Shown one piece after another: positions 10,473-22,638 of a DNA stretch of 64,000 bases; positions within the stretch are counted from its first letter, which is position 1, and each line of letters opens with the position of its first letter. Source of the stretch: Adiantum capillus-veneris (taxonomy: Eukaryota > Streptophyta > Polypodiopsida > Polypodiales > Pteridaceae). The notes below the pieces were generated by a model. That model was not told where the DNA came from. It did not search any database and saw only the letters and a program-made list of their open reading frames with translations. A program made the translations under genes and the position numbers. Location of the stretch: NCBI GenBank assembly GCA_014529385.2, contig JABFUD020000373.1:1-64000 (forward strand), read 5' to 3'.

Positions 10473-13423
10473 CTAAGAGTTGGACCCTACGTTCACGTTT
10501 AGTGACTCGCGCAGTATCCACTTTGATCCTTGTCGCACTCTACATCGCCGCCATGCAGCATGCTTGGTGGGACCTTGCGACATTTGCCACTTGTTGCTAT
10601 GCTCTTGACGACTCCATTTGCGCACTTCAATAGCAATCTTGGATTGTCGCGCACGTTCCATTGTGAGCTTACGAGCAAATGTTGTGCGAAAAAACCAGTT
10701 GAACATCTCCTCCAAATAATTGGATTGCACCATTCCACCACCATGTCGAGTATTTTTGAAGTACACTCCCCTTGCTCGATAATGGGACTTCTCCATGCCT
10801 TGAGTGCTAAAAATTTCAAGCGATCCATACTTGTGCATAAAAAATGCACCATGCGCAAACAAGATATGCTGTTCACATGAGCAAACGATCCACATTAGTA
10901 AATAAAAACAATCCCTTGTAATGAATACACCATGAATGACTTACCATGTAATGTGTGATGTTATTTTCACCCCAAGAAAGGGTGAAGACCTTGGTAAAAT
11001 CCGCCAAAGCTTCTTGAAATGATTGCCGTTGTTCTTCTGTTGTGCTGTTAAGGCTCATAAGCTTGACCATTTTATCAAAATGGGCCCAAACTTGCTTGTG
11101 CTTGTTTGCAAGCTCGCCATTTGAATCATTGTCAGTAGTAGCTTTGCGTAACTCCTTCCAAAGCTCCCAAAGGTTACCTGCCTGCTGGTTGGAGCTGCTT
11201 TGAGCATCATATCGACTTGGCTTTCCTTGGGAAACTTTCTTCAAAAAGTGTCTAGCTTTTTGTCCACTCATTGACACTTGTTGAGCAATTTCATGGGTCT
11301 CCCCTGTGTTCTTTGCAGCAACTATAGACACATTTCCACCGTGACAGCCAATGGAATTCAAGAGTACCTCCACTCTTTCGATCGCTTCCTGGGACTTTTC
11401 CAACGGTTTCATTGTGAAAGCATAGTCAATGTGGAGCTTCAATAGCCTATCAAAAATACGCATGAATGCGTGTAATGTACAAAAATGTACATTCGATAGA
11501 GGAAATCGAAAGATTGGATTCCAAGTGTGGTCCTTTTGATCACGGTCTGGGGCATTGAGCATGGGACATCTCAGAATAGACGCTTCCCATTCTCTACCTT
11601 CATCTCCGACATCATGACAATCTAACCCTTGTTCTCCATGCCCTTGCCATGGAAGCATGTAACTGGCCTTTGCAGTGCTCTTATGTGATTTTTGTCCATT
11701 AGGTTTGTACCCTCGAGTGCAAAATGGACAAGGCATGAGAGAAGAAGCCCCTTGTTTGCAGCCAAGCAAACACTTTATGGTCTTCAAATCCCCACCTAAG
11801 TGCCACTCCACATCATAACTACCAAAGCCCTCAATCTCCAACTTCTGACCTGCAATTTGGGAGTGTATTACTTCTGTGATCCATGGAGTTCTCTCAAAAA
11901 TCCACGAAAGTACTCCATTGGTCTCTTTGGGCACCTCAATAGCACCCAACCACCAAATGTCTTTCTCTGATTGCACGCTAAAAGATAGGGTGGGATATGG
12001 CTCGACTGAATCCCTTCGCTTGGTTTGCAGAAGGGCCTCGTTCATTAGAGTGACACTTAGCCTCTCTAACCTTCGGCCTTTCACTATTTGACACTCATCG
12101 AGTTTCAGCACAAAAGCGACTTTTGTGCCAAGCACTACAAAATAAATAGTGCTAAGACCTTAAACTTCAGCTTCTATGAAAAGAATAATACCAAAGAAAA
12201 AAGTAAAGTGTGTCACCTTCTTCAGGTAACTCGTAAAATCTAAGCATGGCTTCTTGAAGCCTTCTAAGATCCACGAAAATATTGTTCCACATTGTGTAAG
12301 GAAAGCCCTTATTCGAAGGTCTTATGGATTGTTTCTTACCTTTTCCCCTTGTCTTTGTTGCGCACGAAGCATAAAGGGAAGTTGGCATTGTGTCCTCAAT
12401 GTGTAGGTATGTCCCAATGCGGGAGAACACATCTTCGTTTGTGGCCTTCTTTGCGAGCTTGACCTTGTGAGGAACGGGAAATAGGTTTTCCACAATGCCA
12501 TGTTCTTTGAGGGCATCCTTTAGGAGTTGAAAAATAGCCTGATAGGCTTTGGTGCTGATTCCAGCCTCATCACAAGCTTGTTGAACGTCATCATCATTAA
12601 CCACATTTCTTAATTTACGCATAAGGTCCTTGGTGACTGCATCCTTAATGTGCTTACCTCCAGGTGATTGTAAGATAGAAATAACGTCCTCTGTATTGAG
12701 ACAACTAGTGAGAAGGTTGACTCGATTATCTTGGCTTGTTCCACCGCATGCCTCCTAGATGAAGTTTCTAGCAACAAATAAACATAAATGTTAGAAAATA
12801 GTGTGAAGTAAGAATGCAGCATGCAAGTAAAGACCAAATCACCTTGTGGCTGTAACTCGTCGTTTGCGTGCTCCTCCGGAATGTGCAAGAGTTTCAATGG
12901 ATGAATACGGGCGTTTGCGTTCCCTTGCACCAAGGGGTGTTTCTTTCAAGTATGTGATGGTGTTGGTAAGCTTCTGGATGTGGGACTCCTTTTCTTGCAT
13001 TTGTTGTTCAAGACTTTTAACTACCCTCTCCGAAGAGGCAACACTCTCTTGTAATGCCGTCGTCTTGAGGTGAAGAGCTTGACATTCGTGCATCCACATA
13101 TGCAAAGAAGCACCTGCACCCATACACAGCCGCTTGCAATAGCCTAACAAGCCTGCTTCTCCCCTCCCAAGAAATTGAAGAAATGTGGAAAGGCTATTAA
13201 ACGGTGGATGGAAGCGGCTTATAGGATCGTAAGGGTACAAATGGCCATCCACCCAAATGTCAACATTGGTCTCACAAGCGGTGCGACGTTCCTGTGATGA
13301 CCTTTGATCACCTTCACTAGTGGTCTTCGGTGCAAATGCCGTGGGTAAGCGAATATGTATGCTTTTGGTGTGCGGAGTACGTGGTGGTGGAAGCAAACCA
13401 TTTGTGATGTCCGTGAGCACCAT
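10473..13423 (-). pseudogene. H3-element DDE-type transposase-like gene (one premature stop)
   Basis: Four exons on the minus strand: 13423-12843, 12767-12217, 12134-10945 and 10868-10473, about 905 codons. Every junction has GT/AG and matches the element 2 copy. Exon 1 encodes a coiled coil (SLEQQMQEKESHIQKL) and a basic GGARKRRVTA end. Exon 3 holds LDEC in VLKLDECQIVKGRRLER, then HLGGDLK with CPFC, then NVHFCTLHAFMRIFDRLLK; exon 4 holds STQGMEKSHYRARGVYFK. The D (LDEC), D (GGDLK) and E (GMEK) positions fit an RNase H-fold DDE enzyme, and the GGD-x-K...C-x-x-C...H-x-x-x-R order resembles transposases I recall from invertebrate and fungal genomes. I cannot name the superfamily. A TAG at 12757-12755 in exon 2 (Gln in the other copy) breaks it. 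The start at 13423 is chosen because it aligns with the other copy. Confidence 0.7.
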
Positions 13424-14033
13424 GGAAGCTGTTGCATGAGGAAGCAAATGATGAAAAGATAGAGGGGGAAGGGTAGAGAGGCCGAGCAGGATGGAAGGAG
13501 AGAAGGAGGGAGGGAGGGGAGGGAGAGATTGGGGAGGAGGAGGAAGGTAGGGGCAGAGAGGGAGAGGAGAGGGAGAGGGGGAGAGGAGGGAGGAGGGAGG
13601 AGGATGAGAGAACAAAATGTTTATTACTTTTTGGGGGAAAAGATTTTTGAAAAAATGGACTTTCTAAGCTTGTGGGTTAAAAAATGGGTCAAAAAATGAT
13701 TTTTGGATATGTATATATGTTGGGAGGGAGTTTTAAGTAAAAAACAAATAAAATGAAATTTTTTAAAAAAAGTCAAATTTTGACTCTTTTTGACCCACGG
13801 AATTGCTGATGTGGACACACCCCTATGCTTCCTTCACTTTAAAAAAAGCTAGAGAGAGAAAGCAACCCTTTAGGTCCACATCCTACATTTGTCTAAAAAA
13901 AAGGCTAGAAAAGCCTACTCAAAACTACCTTCTTCAATGCCCTTGCCCTCTAAACCCCACACAACATTAGCCTTAATCCCTAAAAATTAGGATTCCTTAC
14001 AAGGCCCATGCAAGGTTCATATTTCTCCTAATG
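13424..14033. other. subterminal non-coding region of H3-element 1, transposase side
   Basis: Contains a purine-rich stretch (13490-13610) and an A/T-rich zone with CCGTGGGTCAAA-like and TCTCTCTCTAGCTTTTT sequences (minus strand) that recur in element 2 at 30523-30620. The terminal 45 bases (13990-14033) match the left end of element 2. Confidence 0.6.
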
Positions 14034-14711
14034 CAGATGATCCAAAGAAATTCAGCCCTAGTACTATTCCAGTAGGTGGTTAATATGCCTATGGAGTCAC
14101 CTAGCAAAAGTTGTTTCCAAGAGACTTGAGTGGTCAAAACAGAGTTAAGAGGTACTAGAATCGTGGTTGATTGGGGACAGGTCATAAACAAATGGACCAC
14201 CGACTCCACACTTCTTTTACATCTTGAGCAAATCCCTGCCGAGATGCCTGCTTTCTGCATTTTCTCCCCTGTCCAAATTTCTTTATGTTGAATGAGCCAC
14301 ATCAGCACTGACTTTTTCGGTTGTATGTTTTTGTCCCAAAGTTTTTTGAACTTGAACCCCCATTGCCTGCAGTCCAGGCTTACATTCCATCGTCTGTTGA
14401 GGGTGAGGTGTAAAGGTGGGTTAATGTCTTTCCCGGCTATCTGGGGATGTTGGAGCTTGAAGCCCCCTTTCCAACTAAATGCATTTAGATGGACTGAGTC
14501 TTTGAGCGACACTTTCCAGCAGTTTTCCACCGGAAACAGAGCAATTCTAATCATGATAAGGTTGAGTTCCCAGGGTTGGAGAGGGAAGAGGACAAGTAGG
14601 TCTTCTCTAGTTTTCCATTTCTGAAGGTTAGAGTTCCATAGATCTCCCAAGGAAGAGATTCCTTTTCTGTGACAACGAAGGGCAATTTTTTGTGTCTTTC
14701 ATTGATGGCCG
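14034..14711 (-). pseudogene. LINE ORF2 fragment, zf-RVT region
   Basis: Frame with WNVSLDCRQWGFKFKKLWD, then LMWLIQHKEIWTGEKM and C-x-x-C-x-R-S-VESVVHLFMTC. This is the zinc-binding region typical of the C-terminus of plant L1 reverse transcriptases. It continues from 20220 (across copia 1) and on to 3949 (across H3-element 1). Confidence 0.8.
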
Positions 14712-14716
14712 CTAGG

Positions 14717-14908
14717 TGAAGGAGTACGAGCGGAAGTGCGACGCGAGAGAGAGTGCGAGAAGAAGAGCACGACGATATGGTGAACTCGCTCTACTGTAAT
14801 GTGTAGAGCATAGTGAGTTCTTATTAGGTTTTAACAAAAGAATATGTGTACATACCTGGCGGCCCGCCCACTTACCTGGGCGACCACATTGGGCTTTATA
14901 CCCCAACA
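14717..14908 (-). repeat. copia 1 3' LTR
   Basis: 192 bp, identical to the copy at 20023-20214. Confidence 0.93.
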
Positions 14909-14997
14909 ACCTCCCACTTAAAGTCCAATGTGGTACTTTAAGTGTGAGAGAAGCTACTATACAAGCTAATATACAAGAGATGTAGAGAAGTGATGTA

Positions 14998-16479
14998 CTA
15001 CCCTACACCTAACTGCTTGCGAAAATGCGCAAAGCTCTCTGAGGGAAGTCCTTTTGTAAGTAGATCAGCAGGATTTTCTGTGGTGTGAACTTTGACAAGC
15101 TGAAGTTGCTTATCCTCGAGCATTTCCCTGATGAAATGATACTTCACATCCACATGCTTTGTCTTTGAGTGATAAACTGGATTGCGAGCCAATTGTATAG
15201 CACTTTGACTATCACAATATAACACAGGCATCTCTTCTTTGATTCCCAAATCTGTTACTAGTCGATTAAGCCAAATTGATTCTTTGCATGCCTCTGATGC
15301 TGCAACATATTCAGCCTCTGTAGTAGACTGAGTAACACAATCTTGTAATCTAGAACGCCATGATACTGCTCCACCAGCCAATGTAAAAACATACCCTGAC
15401 GTAGACCTTCTGTTGTCTAAGTCACCTGCATAATCTGAGTCTGTAAAACCCTTTACACTTAGCTCCTGAATCCCATAGCATATACGCATACTCTTTGTAG
15501 CTTTCAGGTATCTCAATATTCCTTTCACTGCCTCCCAATGTTTTTTGCCTGGGTTTGACATGTATCGACTTACTACTCCCACTGCAAATGCAATGTCTGG
15601 GCGAATAGCAATCATTGCATACATCAAACTACCCACTGCAGACGCATATGGAATCTTATCCATTTCAGCCTGTTCTTCCTCAGACACAGGACAATCTTGT
15701 TTGCTAAGTTTCACATATGGTGGCAATGGAACACTCAATGCCTTTCCCTTCTCCATATTGGAACGTTGCAAAACCTTGTCAATATACTCTGTTTGAGATA
15801 ACCAAATCAACTTTTTTGATCTATCTCTCTCAATGCGCATACCAAGTATATGACTTGCCTCACCCATGTCTTTCATGTCAAACGATTTTGCCATCTTTGA
15901 CTTCAAAGCTGAAATTTCTTCCAAGTGCTTGCCAGCAATCAACATGTCATCCACATACAAAATAAGGATCAGCCAACTGCCATCCTTAGCCTTCTTTGTG
16001 TATAGACAGTGATCGAACTCACTACGTTTGTAGCCTTGAGAAAGCATAAACTTGTGGAACTTATGGTACCATGCCCTCGGTGATTGTTTTAAGCCATAAA
16101 GACTCTTTAACAACTGGCATACCAAATCTTCCTTGCCTTTCTCAACAAACCCTTCTGGCTGCTGCATGTAAATTTCCACATCTAAATCACCATGCAAGAA
16201 CGCTGTCTTGACATCCATTTTGTGCAACACCAAATCTAATATGGCAACCAATGCAAGAAAGCATCTCAATGTAGTCATCTTGACCACTGGAGAGAAGACT
16301 TCATCAAAGTCAATGCCTTGTTCTTGCTTAAAGCCCTTGGCAACAAGCCTTGCTTTGTACTTTGGCTGACTTTCATGAGCGGTGATCTTATACCTGTAAA
16401 CCCATTTACAAGGTAAACCCTTTTTGCCCCGTGGTAATTTAACTAGCTTCCATGTCTGGTTTTTATGCAGAGCTGTCAT
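14998..16479 (-). CDS. copia 1 reverse transcriptase and RNase H (open part of pol)
   Basis: 493-residue open frame. Reverse transcriptase motifs: KWVYRYKITA, DEVFSPVVKMTTLRCF, KMDVKTAFLHGDL, GLKQSPRAWY and the catalytic YVDD (LILYVDDMLIAGK). RNase H follows, with FTDSDYAGDLDNRRSTSGY, STTEAEYVA and YCDSQSAIQLARNPVYH. All catalytic residues I can see are intact. It is separated from the upstream integrase by a TAG at 16485-16483 and by frameshifts, so it would not be made as part of a full polyprotein. Confidence 0.85.
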   Translation of the reverse strand: MTALHKNQTWKLVKLPRGKKGLPCKWVYRYKITAHESQPKYKARLVAKGFKQEQGIDFDEVFSPVVKMTTLRCFLALVAILDLVLHKMDVKTAFLHGDLDVEIYMQQPEGFVEKGKEDLVCQLLKSLYGLKQSPRAWYHKFHKFMLSQGYKRSEFDHCLYTKKAKDGSWLILILYVDDMLIAGKHLEEISALKSKMAKSFDMKDMGEASHILGMRIERDRSKKLIWLSQTEYIDKVLQRSNMEKGKALSVPLPPYVKLSKQDCPVSEEEQAEMDKIPYASAVGSLMYAMIAIRPDIAFAVGVVSRYMSNPGKKHWEAVKGILRYLKATKSMRICYGIQELSVKGFTDSDYAGDLDNRRSTSGYVFTLAGGAVSWRSRLQDCVTQSTTEAEYVAASEACKESIWLNRLVTDLGIKEEMPVLYCDSQSAIQLARNPVYHSKTKHVDVKYHFIREMLEDKQLQLVKVHTTENPADLLTKGLPSESFAHFRKQLGVG

Positions 16480-16485
16480 CTCTGA

Positions 16486-18250
16486 CTACATGGCCAATTG
16501 CCAATTCCCGGAGTCCTTCATTTGCAATGCTTCCTTGTAACATGAAGGCTCATTGCAATCAGTCAACATGACATAGTTCATAGATGAAACAAACCTATCA
16601 GGAGGTCGCGTGACACGTCCAGATCTACGCACAACAGGTGGCTCAGGCTCAGCCACAACCTGTGGTTCCAATCTATCCTGTCCTTGCTCCTCTTCAACCC
16701 TGACATTTTGTCTTGCACGTGCAGGTCCATCTTCTTGGAACACAACTCTTCTAATCTCTTCAACCCTCTCTGGGTTTAGAATGATATTTGGATTCATTAA
16801 AGTGAACATCATTGCTGCGGACAACCTTTCTGGATTCGGGATCCCAAAGTCTGTACCCCATCTCACCAGAATTACCATAGCCTAGAAAGATGCACTTTCT
16901 ACTCTTTGGCTCAAGTTTGTTCCTAAATTCCTTTGGAACATGAGTATATGCCTCACAGCCAAAGACTCTGAGATGCTAGTATGAGGGCATTTTGCCTGAC
17001 CATACCATCTCTGGCACTGAATCCTTCTGCAAAACCTTGCTAGGAGATCTATTTACAAGATGAACAGCTGTTGATACAGCTTCAGCCAAAAACCCATTTG
17101 GCAGATGTGCATTAGACAACATACTTATGACCTTCTCTTGTATGGTCCTATTCATCCTCTCAGCAACACCATTTTGAGGAGGATTGTAAGGAGCAGTAAG
17201 TTCACGTTTTATACCTTTTGACTCACAAAAGTCCTGAAAGGCCTTTGAAACATACTCTTCACCATTGTCAGTGCGTAAGCATTTAAGCTTCTTGCCACTC
17301 TGATTCTCCACAAGTGTCACAAACGTTTTGAAAACGCTAAACGCTTCATCCTTGTGCTTGAGAAAGTAAACCCATACTTTCCTCGAGTAATCATCTATAA
17401 ATGTCATAAAGTAAGAAGCTCCCCCTAGAGATAGGTTAGGCATAGGTCCACACAAATCACTATGAACAAGTGCCAACTGTGTATCTCTTCTACTGCTTCT
17501 ATGCTTATGTGGCTGCTGTGTTTGCTTACCATACAGACAATTTTCACAGAATTAAAAATCATTAAATGAAAAGACAGGCAAATAACCAGAACGAGACAAG
17601 ATTTCCATTCCCTTCTTGGACATATGTCCTAACCGGCTATGCCACAAAGAAACATCCGGCTGCTCGGTTACATTGATTACATTTTTAGAGACATTTGATA
17701 CATAAATCATGTAAAGTCCTCCACACTTTAATCCATGTGCTACTGTCATAGAACCCTTGGATATCTTCCACATGTTCTGTCCAAAAGTGGTGACATAGCC
17801 AGCATCATCAAGTAAACCTGTGTTGATCAAGCTCTTTGTAATTGCGGGAACATGTCTCACATTCTTCAGCGTGAAAGAAGAGCCATTCTGAAACATCAAT
17901 TGAACATCTCCAACACCTAAGATCTCACATGTCTGCCCATTGCCTAGCCGAACATGATCTTTAGTGGTCACATAAGAGGTAAACCACTCCTTGTTTGGAG
18001 ACACATGAAGTGATGCCCCTAAGTCTATAATCCAGTCACTCAGTGCATTTCCATCAGATGCTGTAAGAAGAGCTGAGTCCATTGTATTCTTCAAGAAGTA
18101 GATGTCTCCTGACACTAGACTGTCATCCTCTGCAACAGTGTTTGTCACATTTATTTCTTGAATCTTCACTGAGGACTTGTTCTTCTCACCATGGTCTTCT
18201 GTTTTCTCTTTGCCTTTTTCTGCTTTCCATTCTCTGCAGTCTCTTTTCAT
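16486..18250 (-). pseudogene. copia 1 protease and integrase region (broken)
   Basis: In order on the minus strand: end of a CCHC knuckle (CYYCGKKGHMKRDC), a retropepsin site WIIDLGASLHV, pre-integrase LWHSRLGHMSKKG, and integrase core with HSDLCGP, IDDYSRK, LRTDNGEEY and PQNGVAERMNR. Stops occur at 17551-17549 (TAA) and just after 16976 (TAG), and the frame changes near 16870. Confidence 0.8.
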
Positions 18251-19022
18251 GTGACCCTTCTTGCCACAATAGTAGCATTCTATGTTACTCTTGCCTTTAG
18301 CACTCCTGGACTTACTACGAGACTGATTCCTCTTTCCACCTTGTACTTATCTTTGGTCCTTCCCCTGACAACTAAGGCTGTTCCTTTGCCTTTGTCCATT
18401 GTCTTTCTATTGGTTTCTTCAGTAAGCAGACTTCCTTCTACACCTGCAATGTTCAAACCATCTGGAGGTGCAGAATTACTCAAAGGTGTGCGAAAAGTGA
18501 CCCAACTTTCCGGCAATGTGATCAACAGGAACATAGCTCTAACAGGTTCATCAAACTTGACACCTTGAGCTGACAACTGACTGTAGATGGTGTTGAATTC
18601 ATTCAGATGATTGGACATAGGGGTCCCTTCTTTCATCTTCAAGTCAACAAGCTTCTTAAGCCAATATAACTATGAAGCTGCACTCTGCTTCTCATAAAGA
18701 TCACTCAGCTTTATCCATGCTTGATAAGCCGACATCTCGTCTGCTACATTGAAGTAAACGCTTTCTGCCAAAGTCAGCATAATGGTAGAAAGTGCCAATT
18801 CATCCATTTCGTTCCATTCATCTTCGTCCATCTTCTGGTTTTATCCCCTTGAGCTTTATAGGTTTTATCTGCTTCTTTTGTACCAACACGTGCCAAATCT
18901 GCTTCTTCCACAATGGGAAATTGGTTCCATCCAGCTTCTTGATATTGTAAAGAGCAGTGTCCTGTGATCCAGCCATAGCTACGCTTCACAGTAGTTTACT
19001 TTCCTGGGAAAAATTCGGCAGA
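18251..19022 (-). pseudogene. copia 1 gag (frameshifted)
   Basis: The gag reads from an ATG near 18975 (MAGSQDTALYNIKKLDGTNF) into WNEMDELALSTIM after a frame change. It continues with LNEFNTIYSQLSAQGVKFD in the open frame 18642-18280. Gag of copia 2 has the related ELEEMALSTLSLHLAES. Confidence 0.65.
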
Positions 19023-20022
19023 GTTTCCCCTGTAAACTTACCTCTGAACCAATATCAACCTGTCAAATGAACCAAGAAAGCTTCAGATTCTGCAGAAATT
19101 TTGGCAGAGTCTCCTTTGTAAAATGGCTCTGGTGTACTAAAAACAGACCAAAAGACAGCTCCAAAAACCACTATCTCTCTAACACTGTAAGCTGTGGGTA
19201 AACCTGTCCTGCACCTGTACTGTCTCTGATTGTCCTGTCACTGTCCTGTAAGCATAGACTGCGACAATGCCTCAACGGCAGTAAAGCAAACATGCAATCC
19301 CAACTATCTAACTCACAGTCAATACATCCTAGCTGCCTTTCTAAGGGTGCTCGAGGGATCGCTCCAAGACCTGTATCACCGAAAGGATCTCAACATTCGA
19401 GAATCCCCCAGCTCAATAAAACCTCACTCGACCCTCAACAAAGGTTGCAGTAAATCTGACAGTACATAGACTTCCCACAAAGTCATACATCCACAAATTT
19501 CCCACTATATGTTGTAACCGCTCCGACGGTTGTTTGCTGCGTGACTCACAGCCAGCAAACCCTCAACAGACATACATCATCTCTGACAATACATCCCATG
19601 TGGAAGTACCTGCAATGTCAGGATGAAATCTGGAATATCAAGCAGCAAACACAAGGTACCTGATGAACTAGTGGATGTCGCCTACAGTCTGTGTGCAGAT
19701 ACGCTCATGTCGTATGTGACACTCCTCCAAGAACTGCGAGCCGTCCTTCGATGTGTAGACAGCCACAAATCAGCACTCTGGAAGTGCAGATATCCTTAGC
19801 ACCTGCAGTCGTAGGCCGAAACCCCAAATTTGCAGAGTCGGATCTGCACCCGCCGAGACCACGTAGTCGAAAATGGCCTGCGCAGAACTTTGTCGAAGCC
19901 GAACGGTGGCCGAGATGACCTGAGGCCATATCTTCACCTATCGAATTTCACTCCAATCTGAGCTGGTGACTCTAGCCTCCTGCAGTGCTGCCCCGAGCCT
20001 CGATCTGAGCTCTGATACCAGT
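19023..20022 (-). other. copia 1 5' leader
   Basis: About 1 kb of non-coding sequence between the primer binding site and gag. No supportable gene. Confidence 0.6.
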
Positions 20023-20214
20023 TGAAGGAGTACGAGCGGAAGTGCGACGCGAGAGAGAGTGCGAGAAGAAGAGCACGACGATATGGTGAACTCGCTCTAC
20101 TGTAATGTGTAGAGCATAGTGAGTTCTTATTAGGTTTTAACAAAAGAATATGTGTACATACCTGGCGGCCCGCCCACTTACCTGGGCGACCACATTGGGC
20201 TTTATACCCCAACA
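20023..20214 (-). repeat. copia 1 5' LTR
   Basis: 192 bp LTR flanked by CTAGG. The adjoining primer binding site complements initiator Met-tRNA. Confidence 0.93.
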
Positions 20215-20219
20215 CTAGG

Positions 20220-22046
20220 GGGGCAAGGGGCCACCATACTGAGTCCAGTCTCCAGACCGCAAGGGAGCTGTTAGAGTTTCCATTTACCTTCAAATTGATT
20301 CTAGAGCGGTTCCATGCACTCCATAGTGAGATCAACAGGTCGTAGCCCCTAGGTTTAATCATTTGTGGCCCGAAGAAGATAGTGACCCAACTCAAATTTG
20401 TCCAGTTTTTACATTTAACCAGTGAGAATAGGTGGAGTTTCCTGAACAGGAGGCTTGCCCATTCCTGTTGTGCGGGTCTTCCAAAGCTCGGACGATCAAC
20501 TTAACCGCTATTTTGTATGCCCAATTGGTCAAGTTTTTGACCCCCAGCCCTCCTTTCTCTACTGGCAAGCAGCATACCTCCCATCGGACCTTGGCAGCAC
20601 CCGCACCCTTTTTGAAGGGATTGCCTGCCCAAAGAAAATTCCTGCAATATTTGATTACCTGTTCTAGGTGTCCCTCAGGAGGTCTCCAGCAACTGAGAAA
20701 GAAGAGAATATAAGATGCAAGAAAGTGATTGATCACCAATACTCGGCCTGCTAATGAAGACTGAAATCCTTTCCACCTTTCGAGTTTGGACCTAAACCTA
20801 TCCATGACCCATTCCCATCTCTGTTTGACTGACCTTAAAACCAAACGGAATACCTAGCAACCTAAACACTTCCCCATCCTGAATAATTTTGCATCCCTGG
20901 CTGGTAAGCCAGTCCGGGAGGGGAGATAGAGAAGCTCTAATGCCTGTCTTGCTGTGGTTGACTTTAGACCCCGATGCCAGACAAAATGTCTCCACAGCCT
21001 GTCAGAAATTCAGCAGAGTTCTTTCATCATTGCACAGCACTGCATTTGTGTTCTCAGCAAATTGTGAGAGGCATTGCTATTTTTCACTGTTAGGAAGAGG
21101 GACACCCTTTATATTGCCTTCTGAAATGTTTCCTTTGATTAAGCATTTAAGACCATCAGCACTTATTGCAAACAAAAGAGGGGCCATGGGGGCAACCTTG
21201 CCTAATTGACCTATTCAGTTCAAATACTTCTGATAAGACCCCATTGAGGGCAACTCTTGCTCTTGCATGACCAAATAGGGTGGCAACAAACCGGATCAGA
21301 CCAAGTCCAAATCCCATTTTTTCCAGACTTTTCAGGATAAAGGACCATTCAAGGCGGTCATAGGCTTTGTCAAAGTCAATCTTGACAAATACATAGTCGC
21401 TTCCCATATTCTCAGCATTTTCAATGCCCTCTCAAAGGGATATGACCGCCTCAATGATCCTTCTCCCTTTGTTAAACCCTTTTTGTTCCGAGCAGATCCA
21501 CTTCATCAGGGCAGGTGTGATCCGGATTGCCACCACTTCAGCAAATATTTTGTAGCAAGTATTAAGCATAGTAAGAGGTCTCCAATTGGCAAGGTTTTCC
21601 CTGGCACCTTTTTTGTGCAGAAGTTTAATGATCCCCATGTTGATGGAGTAGGGTAGTGCTTTGAATTTGACTGCTTCCTCCCAGACCTGAAGAAGAAAAG
21701 GGGAAAGAACTTCTTTGAACATCTGAAAAAACTCTGTTGGGAGCCCATCAACCCCCGGAGATTTATGAGGGGCTAGGGCGTTTATCACATTCTGGATTTT
21801 TGAGATAGAAAAAGGCGAGTCAGCTTGCAGTTTGGTAGTCTCAGGGATAACTCTACACCTATGTTTCCACACAATTTCCCTTGCTCGGCTGACTGGTTCA
21901 GAGAGCATCTCCTTGGGGCTGAAGAGCTGCTCAAAGTGGCCTCTCGTATAACTGATGTTTTCTTCTTCTTTCTGAATTGTACCATCTGTGTCAGTGAAAA
22001 GAGGGGTGGCCTCTCTAACATGTTTTCTCCTCATCATTTTGAACAT
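20220..22046 (-). pseudogene. LINE reverse transcriptase (broken)
   Basis: Frames at 22046-21432, 21407-21156, 20995-20798 and 20844-20220 give the L1 RT order: LAPHKSPGVDGLPTEFFQMF, KALPYSINMGIIKLLHKKGA, NWRPLTMLNTCYKIFAEVVA, KIDFDKAYDRLEWSF and IRQGCP. The YADD core is lost to frameshifts near 21150. Later blocks (RVLVINHFLAS, NFLWAG) are the thumb and connection. Intact LINE ORF2 would be one frame. Confidence 0.85.
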
Positions 22047-22638
22047 TTCTTTGGTTGGTCGGTCTACCTTTCTAGCCCACCACTCCCAAAAAAAAATGAG
22101 GCATGTTTAAGGGCAAGATCCTCTTCCTGCTTAATTCGGAAATAGAGTTCTGAATGGTTTCATTCTGAGGCCCTGATTCAAGCTCGCTTAGGGAGCTGTA
22201 AAGCTGGTCCCTTCTCTTCCTCCTGATTGAAGTGACCTCCTTCCCGAATTTGGAGAGCAGTTTTTGTGTTTCTCTGACTGCTTCTGCCCAGGCTGCAGCC
22301 GGCGGGCTGTTAACTCACAAAAATTTGGAATGCCAAACCTTGCATATGGACTCTTGAACCATCAGGAGCTTGAAAAGGGCAGGGTCGGTGTGAAACCATT
22401 GTTTACGAATCTTTCCAACTTTCTGGTCGATTATGGACACCACTGGATAATCATCAGAGATGCAGGAGTTGTACTTGACTTTGCTTTTGACCCTAGTGAA
22501 CGAGTTAGCCAGGGGAAGAGAAATGTAGCTACGGTCAAGACGGGCTTTCCTAGCATTCTCCCCTCTCGAGTCATTTTGTTAGGAGAAGCATCCCTCTTCT
22601 CCCATGTCCCACATCTCAAGACTGTCTTTCAATCTGTC

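Larger units (their letters stand above)
3950..14033. mobile_element. H3-element 1: four-gene DNA transposon carrying a histone H3
   Basis: A 10,084 bp element bounded by CATTAGG at 3950 and CCTAATG at 14033, inserted in the LINE. The inner termini match those of H3-element 2 (30303-43191): the transposase-side ends share CATTAGG followed by a purine/A-rich stretch and GGGCCTTGTAAG. Only one base (C) is duplicated at the target. Gene order is D(+), E(+), palindromes, histone H3(-), transposase(-), so two inward-facing pairs converge on the palindromic zone. Element 2 has the same order inverted. D is intact here; E has one stop, H3 one frameshift, and the transposase one stop. I know of no published family with this content. 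Confidence 0.85.
14717..20214 (-). mobile_element. copia 1: recent Ty1-copia insertion with identical LTRs
   Basis: A 5,498 bp element on the minus strand inside the LINE. LTRs of 192 bp at 14717-14908 and 20023-20214 start TGAAGG, end CCCCAACA and are identical in my base-by-base comparison. The 5 bp target duplication is CTAGG (14712-14716 and 20215-20219). Next to the 5' LTR, TCTGATACCAGT is the complement of an initiator Met-tRNA binding site. A polypurine tract (AAGTGGGAGGT on the minus strand) adjoins the 3' LTR. Despite the identical LTRs the coding region is broken in several places. Confidence 0.93.

Noticed and set aside
12846..12890. GGARKRRVTA end of the transposase first exon as a second histone-tail mimic
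   Set aside because: It looks like an ordinary nuclear localisation signal; similarity to H3 GGKAPRK is too short.
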